DNA of 24,640 bases, taken from the NCBI RefSeq assembly GCF_963518785.1, contig NZ_CAUQKJ010000014.1, positions 1 to 24,640 of the forward strand, written 5' to 3'. The position numbers and the translations under genes are program-made. This document shows positions 1 to 9,660 of this stretch, in pieces. The notes under the pieces were generated by a model. It had not been told where the DNA came from, searched no databases, and saw only the letters and a list, made by a program, of their open reading frames with translations. The stretch comes from an uncultured Campylobacter sp. GTDB lineage: Bacteria; Campylobacterota; Campylobacteria; Campylobacterales; Campylobacteraceae. Numbering within the stretch: the stretch's first letter is position 1; the number at the start of each line of letters is the position of its first letter.

Positions 1-88
1 GAATTTTAGAATTTTAGAATTTTAGAATTTTAGAATTTTAGAATTTTAGAATTTTAGAATTTTAGAATTTTAGAATTTTAGAATTTTT
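1..88. repeat. 8-bp tandem repeat (GAATTTTA)n
   Basis: Ten perfect head-to-tail copies of GAATTTTA fill positions 1-80, and an eleventh copy with one change (GAATTTTT) fills 81-88. The array starts at the window edge and may extend further left. Every reading frame on both strands meets a stop (TAG forward, TAA reverse) within three units, so it is non-coding. Each unit contains one GAATTT, a RAATTY site. Confidence 0.97.
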
Positions 89-118
89 AAGGCGCGGAAT
101 TATCGCGCCTTTACTTTA
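89..118 (+). terminator. Hairpin, possible terminator of an upstream gene
   Basis: AAGGCGCG (89-96) pairs perfectly with CGCGCCTT (104-111) around a 7-nt loop. The 3' side continues into a T-rich but interrupted stretch. It could end a transcript arriving from the left of the window. The weak T tract keeps confidence moderate. Confidence 0.5.
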
Positions 119-318
119 ATTGTTTGAGAGTCGTTGTTTATTTGTTATTATATTATTTTTTAATGTAGCTAAAGATAGATAAAACTGCATTTTATAAAAT
201 CTTTCTTTTAGAAATTCTTTAAAATTTATTTATATTTGCTCCATATCCATATTAAATTTAAGCAAAAAAAATGTAAAATAGTAGCTAAAAATTATGTTAT
301 TGACCGGAGGGTAGTATC
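119..318 (+). promoter_or_regulatory. AT-rich leader and RBS of the giant secreted-protein gene
   Basis: About 200 nt of AT-rich DNA with no gene. A strong ribosome-binding site, GGAGGG at 306-311, lies 7 nt before the ATG at 319 and fixes that start. A possible sigma-70 -10 box, TAAAAT at 274-279, follows T/A-rich DNA as in many Campylobacter promoters, which often lack a clear -35. The RBS is plain in the sequence; the promoter is a guess. Confidence 0.45.
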
Positions 319-3300
319 ATGAAAGTTAAGAGTTTTAGCTTTGCGCCTATTTTGGCGTTGTTGTTTTGTTTCGCGACGGGCGTATTCGCAGATGATGTTA
401 GGTCGAATATTAAAATTTATCCCGCCACTCTAGATGCCTGGGAATTTCCGGACGATGGCTATATCAGTAGTGCTAGCAGCGGTAAGTATCATTGGTATTG
501 GTATTCAAGCGATGAGTGCCATAAGGATCAAAATTGGTATAATGCTTATAGTGGTAAATTATGTGGAATTTGGAATTTTAGCGGTATTCGTGACTGGAAA
601 AATCAAAATCCCGTCGTTAGATTTGGTGGCCCCGGTACCTATGTATTCGGCGATTATGCCGTAGCTGGAAACACTGTACTTAGCTTTGATTGGGTCGGCG
701 TTACAAAAACAGCGGATAAAAATTTTATAGCCGGCGCAAACGGATCTTATATAATACAGGACTCAAGTGGATTTTCTACCAATAGCTCTAAATCTACTCT
801 AAGATTACCTAAGGGCGTTGCTAAAAGCGATATAGTATTTGCGGCTTTATATTGGCAGGGCAATGTAAGAGACACACGAAGGCTTAGTAATCCGTATGAT
901 GGCAGTAAAAGCGGACATACCGGCTTTGCGCAAGGGTATACACATGTCAAATTTAAAATGAAAAGTTCAAAAAGCCTAGAAAGTACTCAAGTTATAGATA
1001 TTCCAAGGAGTAAGTGCAGCGGCGTAGCTGCTTGGAACTGGGCTGAAAATGCCAGAAGAAATACTAACGGTCGCGTAGAGATGCGCTTGGAATACGGCTG
1101 CTTTGCCGATATTACTAAGATAGTTCATGATAATTTCAAAGATTATTCCGATAGCATAGATTTTACTGTAGGAGATATAGTAACGAGCGCAGGTAGGGAT
1201 ACTGCCGGCGCTGCTTTTATTAACGGCGAACTAAAAAATATTAGGCTTGGTATGTGGGGTGGCTGGGGTATTATCGTAGTGTATGATAAAACAAAAGACT
1301 CTAGAAATAATTTAATAAGAGATTTGCAAAGTCCTAGCAATCCTGTCGGTGTTGAAAAAGTATATACTTATGCGGAAGCAGCAAAATTCAAGAATAATTA
1401 CTATAAGCCTAAAAATGTAACTGTATACGGTGATTTCATGGCTATTACGCCTTGGTCTGGCGTTAATGAATCGGTAAATGTAAAAGCTGAGCTAAAAGGC
1501 TTCTATACTCCTAGGAGTGGTAGAGTCAATGCTAAACTTAGCTTTTTGGGTTTTGGTGGCGAGGCAAAACTTGGACCAGAAATGAGCGGAGACGATAATA
1601 CTAAAGAATTTTTTAGAGTAGAGAATAGAAAAAAGGGAGCAGGTGTAATGGATATCTTATATACAGACTCACCGGGAAACGTTCGCTTCAATGGAATTAA
1701 CATGCGTGGTAGTGACTCTTTAAGTAATTTTTCTAATATATTCGGTGGCACGATCGTAAGATTGATAAATAAAGATGGAAGATATTCCGATACTCCGGAG
1801 GTTTTAAGAGGTAAGTCTTATACGGGTTCAGAGCAAGCGGCGGGTGTTGATTTGGATGAATTTGATATAAGCGATAAGATGGGTAATGCTCAATCCAGTA
1901 TAAGCCTAGAGTTGGGCGCTACGTATAATAGTAAAAACGATCAGGCTGATCAAAACTTCGTAAGTATGATAGCAATATCTGCAGATATGTATATTCCTCA
2001 AATGTGTTATCAGTATGAGGTATATAATGCCTCAAACTGGGTAAAATTTTTTAGGACCAAGGATGAAGATCCGCAACACGGAAAAGTTATAGGCTCCAGA
2101 TATAGCGGCTCTGAGGTTACTAATAATAAGCCCGAGCAGATCAAAAACCCGGTAGTTGCAGGTGAAAATATCTATTATAGAATGAGGTTTGAAAACAAAC
2201 TAAACGGCGGTAATAGCGAGGATGCAGTAGGTGCGGTAGTATCGATCGACTTTGGTCAAGCCGGCGCTACTTATACCAAAGATAGCGCTACTATAAATAA
2301 CGAGCTAGTCGTAAATGATCCTATTAATACCACTACGGATACCATACCTGCGGCGGCAGCCGATGAACTAGTCTATTTACGCGATGGAGAAAAAGGTGCA
2401 TACAAGACTATGAAAGACGTCATAAAAGGTGGCACTCCAAATGTCACGGATCCTATCTATAACGATAGGCAGTTTACTGCGCTTGATGGTAATATATTGA
2501 AATTTTATATAGGTCAAGATGCGGGTAATTTGGTTGCTTCTCCAAAACCTGGCGGCAGTCCTGTACCCGTAGGCGGTTTAATGCAACCGGGCAAGGCAGC
2601 ATACGGTGAATTTAATGCTACCGTTAATACGGGCGCAACAATTCTTCAAGCTCCTGCCGTGACATTAAGCTATAAGATGAGCTTAGATATAGGCGGCGGT
2701 CAGCGAGTTGTCCTAGAGATGGATAGTGCTTCTGAACTTGAATTATGCGATGCGACAAAGGTTTCTAAAAGCGTTAATATTCTACCTTTAAGCGGTTTGC
2801 AGGTAGTCAATAAGAATTTTAGTAAAAATGACGACGATGATAGACTATATACTCAAGTCTCCGATAAGCCTTTCGATGCGAAACTTATCTTTAGACCGGA
2901 TTATGAAAGCCAATTTTGCAAGAAGTATGACGATGAAACTGGTAAATGCGAGGAGTATATTGATGCGGCTGCAAATTCCAAATACTTTAAAAGGGATCCT
3001 CTTACGGGCAAGCTTGTATATATCGGTAGCGAAGCTAGAAAGCTTGAAAAATTTGACTTGAGTGGTAAATTGTATTTATCCGTCATCAGAGCAAGAAATG
3101 CTGCTACTACCTCAGATAAAGTTGCCGATAGTGATAAGGGAAATAGTGCAGTTTACTCATGCCGATCCGTAACAGACTCTTTAAAAATTCCATTTAAACT
3201 AAATGGCGATGCTTATTCCATAGATAAGAAAGTGGATTTTAAAGACAAGTCTATTTTAGAGCTAAATAATATAGAAATAGGAGACGCGTATCAGGGTCTT

Positions 3301-6300
3301 ACGTTTATGCTTAGCTATCGTCCGGACGAGCAAGCTACCTCAAGATCTGATTTAGATCAGTATATAAAAAATAAAGATTTAAATAATAGCGATCCTAAGG
3401 CTTATTATTTAGAGCTTAAGAAATGGGAGCTTAAAAAGCAATACGGATATTGTGAAACCGGGGAGAAATTCGACTGGTGCAACGAAAAACTAACCGCAGA
3501 GCAAAAGAAAGATATTTGGGAAAATAAAATACAGAAGGAACTAGATAGGCTTGAAAAGAGTATAGATACGGCTAGCGATGAGTTTGGTATTAAAATGTCA
3601 AAAGACGGCTCGTTTCACATATGCGGTAGCGATAACTTCGTGCTTCGCCCTGCATATTTTAATGTAGATACAGAAGCACTGAAGAATTCGGGCAAGTATA
3701 GCAAGATCGTAGATATCACTGCTAGCGGCGATATAACTAAAAAAGGCGATGGCTCCAGCGTACTTAATCCTAGTAATCTGCGCGTAGGTGGCGATTATAC
3801 ACAAAATGCAGATATCTTGGCTCATGTAATATCGGCCAGAAGCTATAGTGACAACGGCGTACCTAACTACACAGCAGAAATCGGTGGCGATCTTGGCAAT
3901 CAACGTTATCATCTGCGTAAAAGTTATGGCGCAGATTCCGACGATACTCAAGATATATCAACCAAGATTCGTGGTATTCAAACCTATTTGCGTCCGTTTA
4001 TATCTAATGAATGCGCGGCTAATGTCACTACTCAATCCTATTATGTAGATAGAAAGAATGCTTCCACTACATTAAAACGTGGCGTTAAAGAAGATAGTTG
4101 TTATGGCGGTACCGCAGTGGAATATTCCGGTGCTAAATACAATGCCGAAATAGGCAAATATGAGATTGATCCGGAAGCCATCAAAAAAGGCTCTTTTGGC
4201 AAGAGCGATGATGTCTCGTGCGTATTAAATGGCACAAGCTCGAAATTTGACGCAGCATTTAGAAGAGTATGGGATAAAAATGCTATAAGCCTATGGGCGA
4301 ATTTTAACGCTAGAAATATCGAAGAGATGGAGGGCGTTGCAAAATTTGATAGTAAAGGTCATGTTCAAGGCGCATATCTTATGACCCAGTCTAGAAAAAA
4401 TCCTGAGGCAAAAGATAAAAGCTATGCCGTTATCTATACCGAAACCATAGGTAAAGATGCCGATAAAATTTTTAATTACTATAATGTCGGCGATGTGCTG
4501 GTAAATATCTATGATAACTCGTGGACGGATGCCTACTCCGATCAGACATACTCTAAGAAGTGGAAGAGCGCTAAATGTATCATCAATTCATCTAGCAATA
4601 CTCCTAATGCTAAGGGTATGGTAGGCTGCGACGTAGGCATGAGAATTGCTGCCAACAAAGATAAAGCGATAAATGATAATATTGTATTGCGCTACCGACC
4701 GGATCGTATCAGAATATCTCTTACAAGCCTAGATAACGGCGTGACAATCGGCGTAGGTGATAATAATATTTCGGGTGGAATATCTGCGTATACATATTTC
4801 AACGCTCCGGATATTGAGAAAGATGTAGTAATATATGGCAGTGATAATTCTACACAAAATTTAGCGGTGACGCATCAGATAAGTCAGCTAGCTAAGCTTA
4901 AGGTCAATGCAGTAGCATATCTATCCGATAAAGTATACAAAGATGTCATTGCTACGCTTTACGACGGATATATGCAAGATGTTGGTGGTAAGTCTCAGGC
5001 TGTGTGTGGATTCTCAAGTGACTTTGACTTTAAGTTAAATTTCGGATTTGATTGTCAAAGCAATAGTGCTGACGGACGTTGCTCTAAGGCTACTGATTTT
5101 AGCGAAACTAGCAAAAAGACGAATTATGCGCCATATCCTAATAAACCTGCCGTTAAATACGAGATTCCTAGCGATACGCAGTATTTTGCTAAGGATTCTA
5201 ACGTATGCCTAGGTTCCACTGGATATGATAGCAGATGCTATAAATATAACGTAAGAAGTAGCAAGGACTCTTCTAAAACTGACGAGATGCCAGACTGGGA
5301 GGAGGCTGCTTCTAGCGGTGATGCTGGTTATGGCTTACCTATACCGCTTAAAATAGCTCTTAATTACTACTCTGATGCTTCATTAAGAGGCGGGCTTATC
5401 AATAGACCGCAAGGAGGTACGGGAATTAATTATGACTCGAAGTCAAATGAATTCAGAATTTTGGCGCAAGGATTTAGAGAAGGACAAACTCCCGACTCGA
5501 CCGTGTATTTTAACTTCGCTAGGATGCATAAAACTCCTAGCACTCCAGTACTCATCTACGCTAGTGATTTCAACATCCAAGATGGAGATGCTCTCAATAC
5601 TTACGGAAAGTTTTGGCCATCGAAATTCGATAGCTCATACAACGCTATATCAGATACTGCTTCTGAGTCGTATAATGAGAAAGATATAAAACTATCCCGG
5701 GAGGATTTCGATACCTTCATTACCAGAAAGGCTAAAGATACGATGAAACTTGAAAATGTAAGCGTCGCAAATAAGGCTACTTATATAGCCACTGCTAATT
5801 CTAATAGCAAAACTTACGCAACCGGCACTACCGTTACAGATTTTAGCGATAATGTAGGCACTTACGCCCTATTTGTCTATGGTACATCGTACGATAAAAG
5901 TTTGGGAGCTATAGTGCAGCAAGCTACTACTGGGACTCCAATATCTGTTCCTATTTATACGCAGATTTATTGTGGTAGAACCGATATGTGTTCGAATATG
6001 CCTGCGCCTAATGAAAATCTTGCCTATGAAGCCCCGGTTGTGATTGATTCCTCGAATAATGTTAAAGCTTCGAATATATTTACTGTGCTAGCGGCTGAAG
6101 ATCGTAGCTTGATTGATTTTACGAAGTTTGTAGTAAATACAAAGGCTACTTTAAAAGATATAGGTGCAGAGTTTGTAAGCGCCTATGACAGTCTGGCTAA
6201 GGAAGGCGACGTAGAAGTAAATATTGGAAGAGAAAAAAAAGTAAAAAAGGGTAAAGAGAATATAACTATCAGCAGTAATGCGGCCGGTTATGCTACAATA

Positions 6301-6615
6301 CGTATCATTACTAATCCATGGCTTATTCATACTCCAGCCTTAAATGATAAGACTATGTTTACTGCAAATGATGGAGGAGCCTACTCTAAAAAGTATCCAG
6401 GCGTACGACAGTATTATAATCCTCTTCGCGTACATATAAAGCAGTCTAAACCTACGGTCTGGGGCGGTGAAGGTCAAGTTAAATCGGGCATAGCGGATGA
6501 CGTAGGATCGTTCGCTGGTGGTAGCTCGTCAGACAATAGTACTAGCGATACTTCGACTAGAATTCTAGATTCTGGCGATGTTCGCGATATCTACAATCAA
6601 AAGACTGATTGGTAG
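319..6615 (+). CDS. Giant secreted protein with a DUF11-type N-terminal module (2098 aa)
   Basis: I do not know its function. The N-terminus is a Sec signal peptide (basic residues, hydrophobic core 8-20, likely cut VFA|DD after residue 24). Residues about 110-560 match the module that often precedes DUF11 repeats in surface proteins, as I remember it: GDYAVAGNTVL, ALYWQG (176-181), WGGWGIIVVYD (313-323), KNVTVY (365-370), FVSMIAISADMYIP (547-560). A DUF11-like stretch follows at about 612-670 (VVAGENIYYRMRF ... ATYTKDSATINNELV). Residues 1011-1088 are charged and probably helical. About two dozen cysteines suggest disulfides outside the cytoplasm. No beta-barrel, RTX repeats, sortase motif or other anchor is visible. 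The gene stands alone with its own RBS and terminator. It is AT-richer than its neighbours, with frequent AGA and ATA codons, which hints at transfer or relaxed selection. A surface adhesin or layer protein is possible but unproven. Confidence 0.85.
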   Translation: MKVKSFSFAPILALLFCFATGVFADDVRSNIKIYPATLDAWEFPDDGYISSASSGKYHWYWYSSDECHKDQNWYNAYSGKLCGIWNFSGIRDWKNQNPVVRFGGPGTYVFGDYAVAGNTVLSFDWVGVTKTADKNFIAGANGSYIIQDSSGFSTNSSKSTLRLPKGVAKSDIVFAALYWQGNVRDTRRLSNPYDGSKSGHTGFAQGYTHVKFKMKSSKSLESTQVIDIPRSKCSGVAAWNWAENARRNTNGRVEMRLEYGCFADITKIVHDNFKDYSDSIDFTVGDIVTSAGRDTAGAAFINGELKNIRLGMWGGWGIIVVYDKTKDSRNNLIRDLQSPSNPVGVEKVYTYAEAAKFKNNYYKPKNVTVYGDFMAITPWSGVNESVNVKAELKGFYTPRSGRVNAKLSFLGFGGEAKLGPEMSGDDNTKEFFRVENRKKGAGVMDILYTDSPGNVRFNGINMRGSDSLSNFSNIFGGTIVRLINKDGRYSDTPEVLRGKSYTGSEQAAGVDLDEFDISDKMGNAQSSISLELGATYNSKNDQADQNFVSMIAISADMYIPQMCYQYEVYNASNWVKFFRTKDEDPQHGKVIGSRYSGSEVTNNKPEQIKNPVVAGENIYYRMRFENKLNGGNSEDAVGAVVSIDFGQAGATYTKDSATINNELVVNDPINTTTDTIPAAAADELVYLRDGEKGAYKTMKDVIKGGTPNVTDPIYNDRQFTALDGNILKFYIGQDAGNLVASPKPGGSPVPVGGLMQPGKAAYGEFNATVNTGATILQAPAVTLSYKMSLDIGGGQRVVLEMDSASELELCDATKVSKSVNILPLSGLQVVNKNFSKNDDDDRLYTQVSDKPFDAKLIFRPDYESQFCKKYDDETGKCEEYIDAAANSKYFKRDPLTGKLVYIGSEARKLEKFDLSGKLYLSVIRARNAATTSDKVADSDKGNSAVYSCRSVTDSLKIPFKLNGDAYSIDKKVDFKDKSILELNNIEIGDAYQGLTFMLSYRPDEQATSRSDLDQYIKNKDLNNSDPKAYYLELKKWELKKQYGYCETGEKFDWCNEKLTAEQKKDIWENKIQKELDRLEKSIDTASDEFGIKMSKDGSFHICGSDNFVLRPAYFNVDTEALKNSGKYSKIVDITASGDITKKGDGSSVLNPSNLRVGGDYTQNADILAHVISARSYSDNGVPNYTAEIGGDLGNQRYHLRKSYGADSDDTQDISTKIRGIQTYLRPFISNECAANVTTQSYYVDRKNASTTLKRGVKEDSCYGGTAVEYSGAKYNAEIGKYEIDPEAIKKGSFGKSDDVSCVLNGTSSKFDAAFRRVWDKNAISLWANFNARNIEEMEGVAKFDSKGHVQGAYLMTQSRKNPEAKDKSYAVIYTETIGKDADKIFNYYNVGDVLVNIYDNSWTDAYSDQTYSKKWKSAKCIINSSSNTPNAKGMVGCDVGMRIAANKDKAINDNIVLRYRPDRIRISLTSLDNGVTIGVGDNNISGGISAYTYFNAPDIEKDVVIYGSDNSTQNLAVTHQISQLAKLKVNAVAYLSDKVYKDVIATLYDGYMQDVGGKSQAVCGFSSDFDFKLNFGFDCQSNSADGRCSKATDFSETSKKTNYAPYPNKPAVKYEIPSDTQYFAKDSNVCLGSTGYDSRCYKYNVRSSKDSSKTDEMPDWEEAASSGDAGYGLPIPLKIALNYYSDASLRGGLINRPQGGTGINYDSKSNEFRILAQGFREGQTPDSTVYFNFARMHKTPSTPVLIYASDFNIQDGDALNTYGKFWPSKFDSSYNAISDTASESYNEKDIKLSREDFDTFITRKAKDTMKLENVSVANKATYIATANSNSKTYATGTTVTDFSDNVGTYALFVYGTSYDKSLGAIVQQATTGTPISVPIYTQIYCGRTDMCSNMPAPNENLAYEAPVVIDSSNNVKASNIFTVLAAEDRSLIDFTKFVVNTKATLKDIGAEFVSAYDSLAKEGDVEVNIGREKKVKKGKENITISSNAAGYATIRIITNPWLIHTPALNDKTMFTANDGGAYSKKYPGVRQYYNPLRVHIKQSKPTVWGGEGQVKSGIADDVGSFAGGSSSDNSTSDTSTRILDSGDVRDIYNQKTDW

Positions 6616-6637
6616 CATCTGCGTAAGCTCGTAGCAT

Positions 6638-6667
6638 AAAGGCTAGCCTCCTGGCTAGCCTTTTTTT
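6638..6667 (+). terminator. Rho-independent terminator of the giant gene
   Basis: The stem AAAGGCTAGCC (6638-6648) pairs perfectly with GGCTAGCCTTT (6653-6663) around a TCCT loop. Seven Ts run from 6661 to 6667. It lies 22 nt after the TAG stop and shows the giant gene is transcribed separately from lepA. Confidence 0.93.
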
Positions 6668-7234
6668 ATGAGCGAAATTTTGGTTTTCTTGGCGACAAAT
6701 ATTTTGGAATTTTGCTTTGCAAATTTTTGTCTGTAAATTTTACGAGATAAAATTTTTTAGAATTTTAAATTGCGAAATTCTACTATAAGACTTGGCGGTA
6801 AAATTTTGCTCATTGAGATTTGTGCGCCGTAACAGCATAGAATTGCGCGCTAATCTCAAGCGGTAGAATTTCAAAGTAAAATTTTATATGACGATCCTCC
6901 TCCCGTTTATTAAAATTCTCAACCATCAGCATTGTAAGTTTCGCGTAGCGTAATCACGCAAGGCTTATTACAATTTTTTGTTACGTGAAATTTTACATTT
7001 CAATATAGCCGCAGAATTTCCGTTCGTAAATAGCGTCTAATTCTTGCCGTCAAACTCCGTTGTGGCAAAGCATGCCACTTAATTAATAATTTTTTAAAAT
7101 TCTATCGCCCGTAGCGGCTTACGAATTTTACTTCGTTGTATAAATTTTTAGTTCGTAAATATCGCCTCCTCATTTACCCGTTTTTAAATGAAATTTCGGC
7201 ACAATGCGGCTTAAAATTTCATCAGGAAAGCCAC
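6668..7234. other. 567-bp spacer rich in RAATTY, no gene seen
   Basis: No convincing reading frame, tRNA or structured RNA. The left part (6675-6807) holds eight RAATTY sites, with starts at 6675, 6707, 6721, 6735, 6750, 6760, 6775 and 6802. Most steps between 6707 and 6775 are 14-15 bp. The right end carries the lepA ribosome-binding site, AGGAAAG at 7224-7230. No clear lepA promoter could be picked. Confidence 0.7.
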
Positions 7235-9031
7235 TTGAAAACAAAAAACATCAGAAATTTCAGCATCATCGCGCATATCGACCACGGCAAATCCACGCTC
7301 GCAGACCGCCTGATTAGCGAGTGCAACGCCGTCGAGGCGCGCCAGATGAGCAGCCAGATCATGGATACGATGGATATCGAAAAGGAGCGCGGCATCACGA
7401 TCAAGGCGCAGTCCGTGCGGCTCGAGTACGAGCTTGGCGGCGAGAAATACGTTTTAAATTTGATCGACACTCCGGGGCACGTGGATTTTAGCTACGAGGT
7501 ATCGCGCTCGCTGGCTAGCTGCGAGGGGGCGATCCTCGTCGTGGACGCGAGCCAGGGCGTGCAGGCGCAGACCATCGCAAATGTCTATATCGCGCTACAG
7601 CACAACCTCGAGATCATCCCCGTGCTCAATAAAATCGATCTGCCCGCCGCCGATCCGCAGCGCGTAAAAGAGGAGATCGAGCACGTCATCGGGCTTGATT
7701 GTAGCAGCGCGATCGAGGTTAGCGCCAAAACGGGCGCGGGTATCAAGGAGCTTTTAGAGGCGATAATCACTCGCATCCCCGCACCCAAAACGGACGACGC
7801 CGCGCCGCTTAAAGCACTCATCTACGATAGCTGGTTCGATAACTACCTAGGCGCGCTCGCGCTTGCGAGGCTATACGACGGCGTGCTGAAAAAGGGCGAC
7901 GAGGTCTATATCATGGGTAGCGAGAACCGCCACGAGGTGCTTGATCTGATGTATCCCAACCCGCTTGCGCCCGCCAAAACCCGCGAGCTTAGCAGCGGCG
8001 AAGTGGGCATCGTAGTAATGGGGCTAAAAAACGTCGCCGACGTGCAGGTGGGCGATACGATCACGCTTTTTAAAAAACGTGCCGCCGCGCCGGTGGGCGG
8101 ATTTGAGAAGGCCAAGCCCTTCGTGTTTGCGGGCATCTATCCCGTGCAGACCGATAAATTTGAAGATCTGCGCGACGCTTTGGATAAGCTCAGCCTAAAC
8201 GACAGCTCGCTTAGCTACGAGCCTGAAACGTCGCTCGCGCTAGGATTCGGCTTTCGCGTCGGGTTTTTGGGGCTACTGCATATGGAAGTCGTGAAGGAGC
8301 GGCTCGAGCGCGAGTTTGATCTCGATCTCATCGCCACAGCGCCGACCGTCACATATGCCGTGTATCTCACGGACGGCTCGTGCGTGCGAATACACAGCCC
8401 CAGCGAGCTTCCCGCGCCAAATTTCATCGAGCGCATCGAGGAGCCCTACGTCAGGGCGACCATCATCACCCCGAGCGAGTTTTTGGGCAATCTCATCAGT
8501 CTTTTAAATTTGCGCCGCGGCATCCAAACCAAGATGGATTACATCACGCCTGAGCGCGTCCTACTCGAATACGACGTGCCTACAAACGAGATCATAATGG
8601 ACTTTTACGACAAGCTCAAATCCTGCACCAAGGGCTATGCGAGCTTTGATTACGAGCCGATCGATTATAGGCGCGGCGATCTAGTCAAGCTCGACATCCG
8701 CGTCGCCGGCGAAGCGGTCGATGCGCTCTCGATCATCGTACCCGCCTCAAAGGCCGAATCTAAGGGGCGCGACCTCGTCAAAGCGATGAAGGAGATCGTA
8801 CCGCGGCAGCTTTTTGAAGTCGCGATCCAAGCAAGCATCGGCAACAAGATCATCGCGCGCGAAAACGTCCGCGCCATGGGCAAAAACGTGACCGCCAAGT
8901 GCTACGGCGGCGATATCACGCGCAAGCGCAAGTTGCTCGAGAAGCAAAAAGAGGGCAAGAAGCGCATGAAAGCAATCGGCAAAGTAAATCTGCCGAGCGA
9001 GGCGTTTTTGAGCGTGCTAAAGATCGATTAA
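7235..9031 (+). CDS. lepA: Elongation factor 4 (LepA), ribosomal back-translocase GTPase
   Basis: LepA is a cytoplasmic translational GTPase that binds ribosomes, promotes back-translocation and supports translation under stress. All GTPase motifs are present: G1 AHIDHGKST (13-21), G2 RGITIK (52-57), G3 DTPGH (78-82), G4 NKID (132-135). The C-terminal end with KCYGGDITRKRKLLEKQKEG is the LepA signature and separates it from EF-G. I chose the TTG at 7235 because AGGAAAG lies 4 nt upstream and the protein then begins in the normal LepA way (x-K-T-K-NIRNFSIIAHIDHG), giving 598 residues, the usual family length. The open frame runs 33 codons further upstream, but that extension is not LepA-like. 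It is GC-rich, unlike the preceding giant gene, and appears monocistronic. Confidence 0.97.
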   Translation: MKTKNIRNFSIIAHIDHGKSTLADRLISECNAVEARQMSSQIMDTMDIEKERGITIKAQSVRLEYELGGEKYVLNLIDTPGHVDFSYEVSRSLASCEGAILVVDASQGVQAQTIANVYIALQHNLEIIPVLNKIDLPAADPQRVKEEIEHVIGLDCSSAIEVSAKTGAGIKELLEAIITRIPAPKTDDAAPLKALIYDSWFDNYLGALALARLYDGVLKKGDEVYIMGSENRHEVLDLMYPNPLAPAKTRELSSGEVGIVVMGLKNVADVQVGDTITLFKKRAAAPVGGFEKAKPFVFAGIYPVQTDKFEDLRDALDKLSLNDSSLSYEPETSLALGFGFRVGFLGLLHMEVVKERLEREFDLDLIATAPTVTYAVYLTDGSCVRIHSPSELPAPNFIERIEEPYVRATIITPSEFLGNLISLLNLRRGIQTKMDYITPERVLLEYDVPTNEIIMDFYDKLKSCTKGYASFDYEPIDYRRGDLVKLDIRVAGEAVDALSIIVPASKAESKGRDLVKAMKEIVPRQLFEVAIQASIGNKIIARENVRAMGKNVTAKCYGGDITRKRKLLEKQKEGKKRMKAIGKVNLPSEAFLSVLKID

Positions 9032-9660
9032 ATTTTATACTTGAGCGGGTGATCTAAATTTTATCTTTTGCCGCGCGGTTATAAAATTTTGCCTTCAAAT
9101 TTTGACGATCGTTCGGGCGTTTAAATTTAGCGGCTCGTCGTTCGGTGTGAAATTTCGTCTTTAAATTTCACGATCCTAAGAGACGATTTAAATTTTATGA
9201 CTGCACGGCGTTTTGAGCTCTATCGCTCGTCGTCCGAGCTGATACATTCGCTGCTGTGCACCCATTTTGCGCCGCTTTAGGCTCTAGCGCTCGCTGCTCG
9301 GTCGTAGAATTCTGCCGCTTGCCGTTAGGCTAAAATTTCATCTTTCAAATTTAACATTCCGCGAGCGGTTTAAATTTTATGTCCGCCAGCTGATCATTGC
9401 GGTCGCGCCCGTCATCTCCTACAGTTATACTCGCCGTGCCCGTCGCCTTCTGCAAAATTTTATCCCGATGGCATCCGCTATGAAATTTTATCCGCTGCGA
9501 CTTTATAAAATTTGATTAAATTTTACTGCGTGCCGCATGAAATCGTCATAGTGTAGGCGGCAGATAAAATTAAATTCCATAGCTAAGCGCGGCGTATAGT
9601 AGGGCGTGCCGATAAATACAGCAAAAGCGTTAAATTTATCGGCGTAAAAAAAGGAGAAAG
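9032..9660. repeat. 629-bp spacer of degenerate repeats, no gene seen
   Basis: No intact gene. AT-rich RAATTY words alternate with GC-rich words through 9032-9530. A second word, roughly GCTCGTCGTTCGG, recurs in degenerate form near 9133, 9225 and 9290, the last two inside longer similar blocks (9211-9240 and 9276-9305). The right end holds AAGGAG (9651-9656), the ribosome-binding site of the decayed gene that follows. Confidence 0.6.

Noticed and set aside
1..88. CRISPR array
   Set aside because: The repeats are 8 bp and contiguous with no spacers, and no cas gene is in the window.
3598..3951. Minus-strand frame of 117 codons inside the giant gene
   Set aside because: Opposite the intact signal-peptide-bearing gene; no ribosome-binding site or family pattern.
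7136..7234. 33-codon N-terminal extension of LepA
   Set aside because: It reads through AT-rich spacer, begins at a TTG with no ribosome-binding site, and precedes the normal LepA N-terminus.
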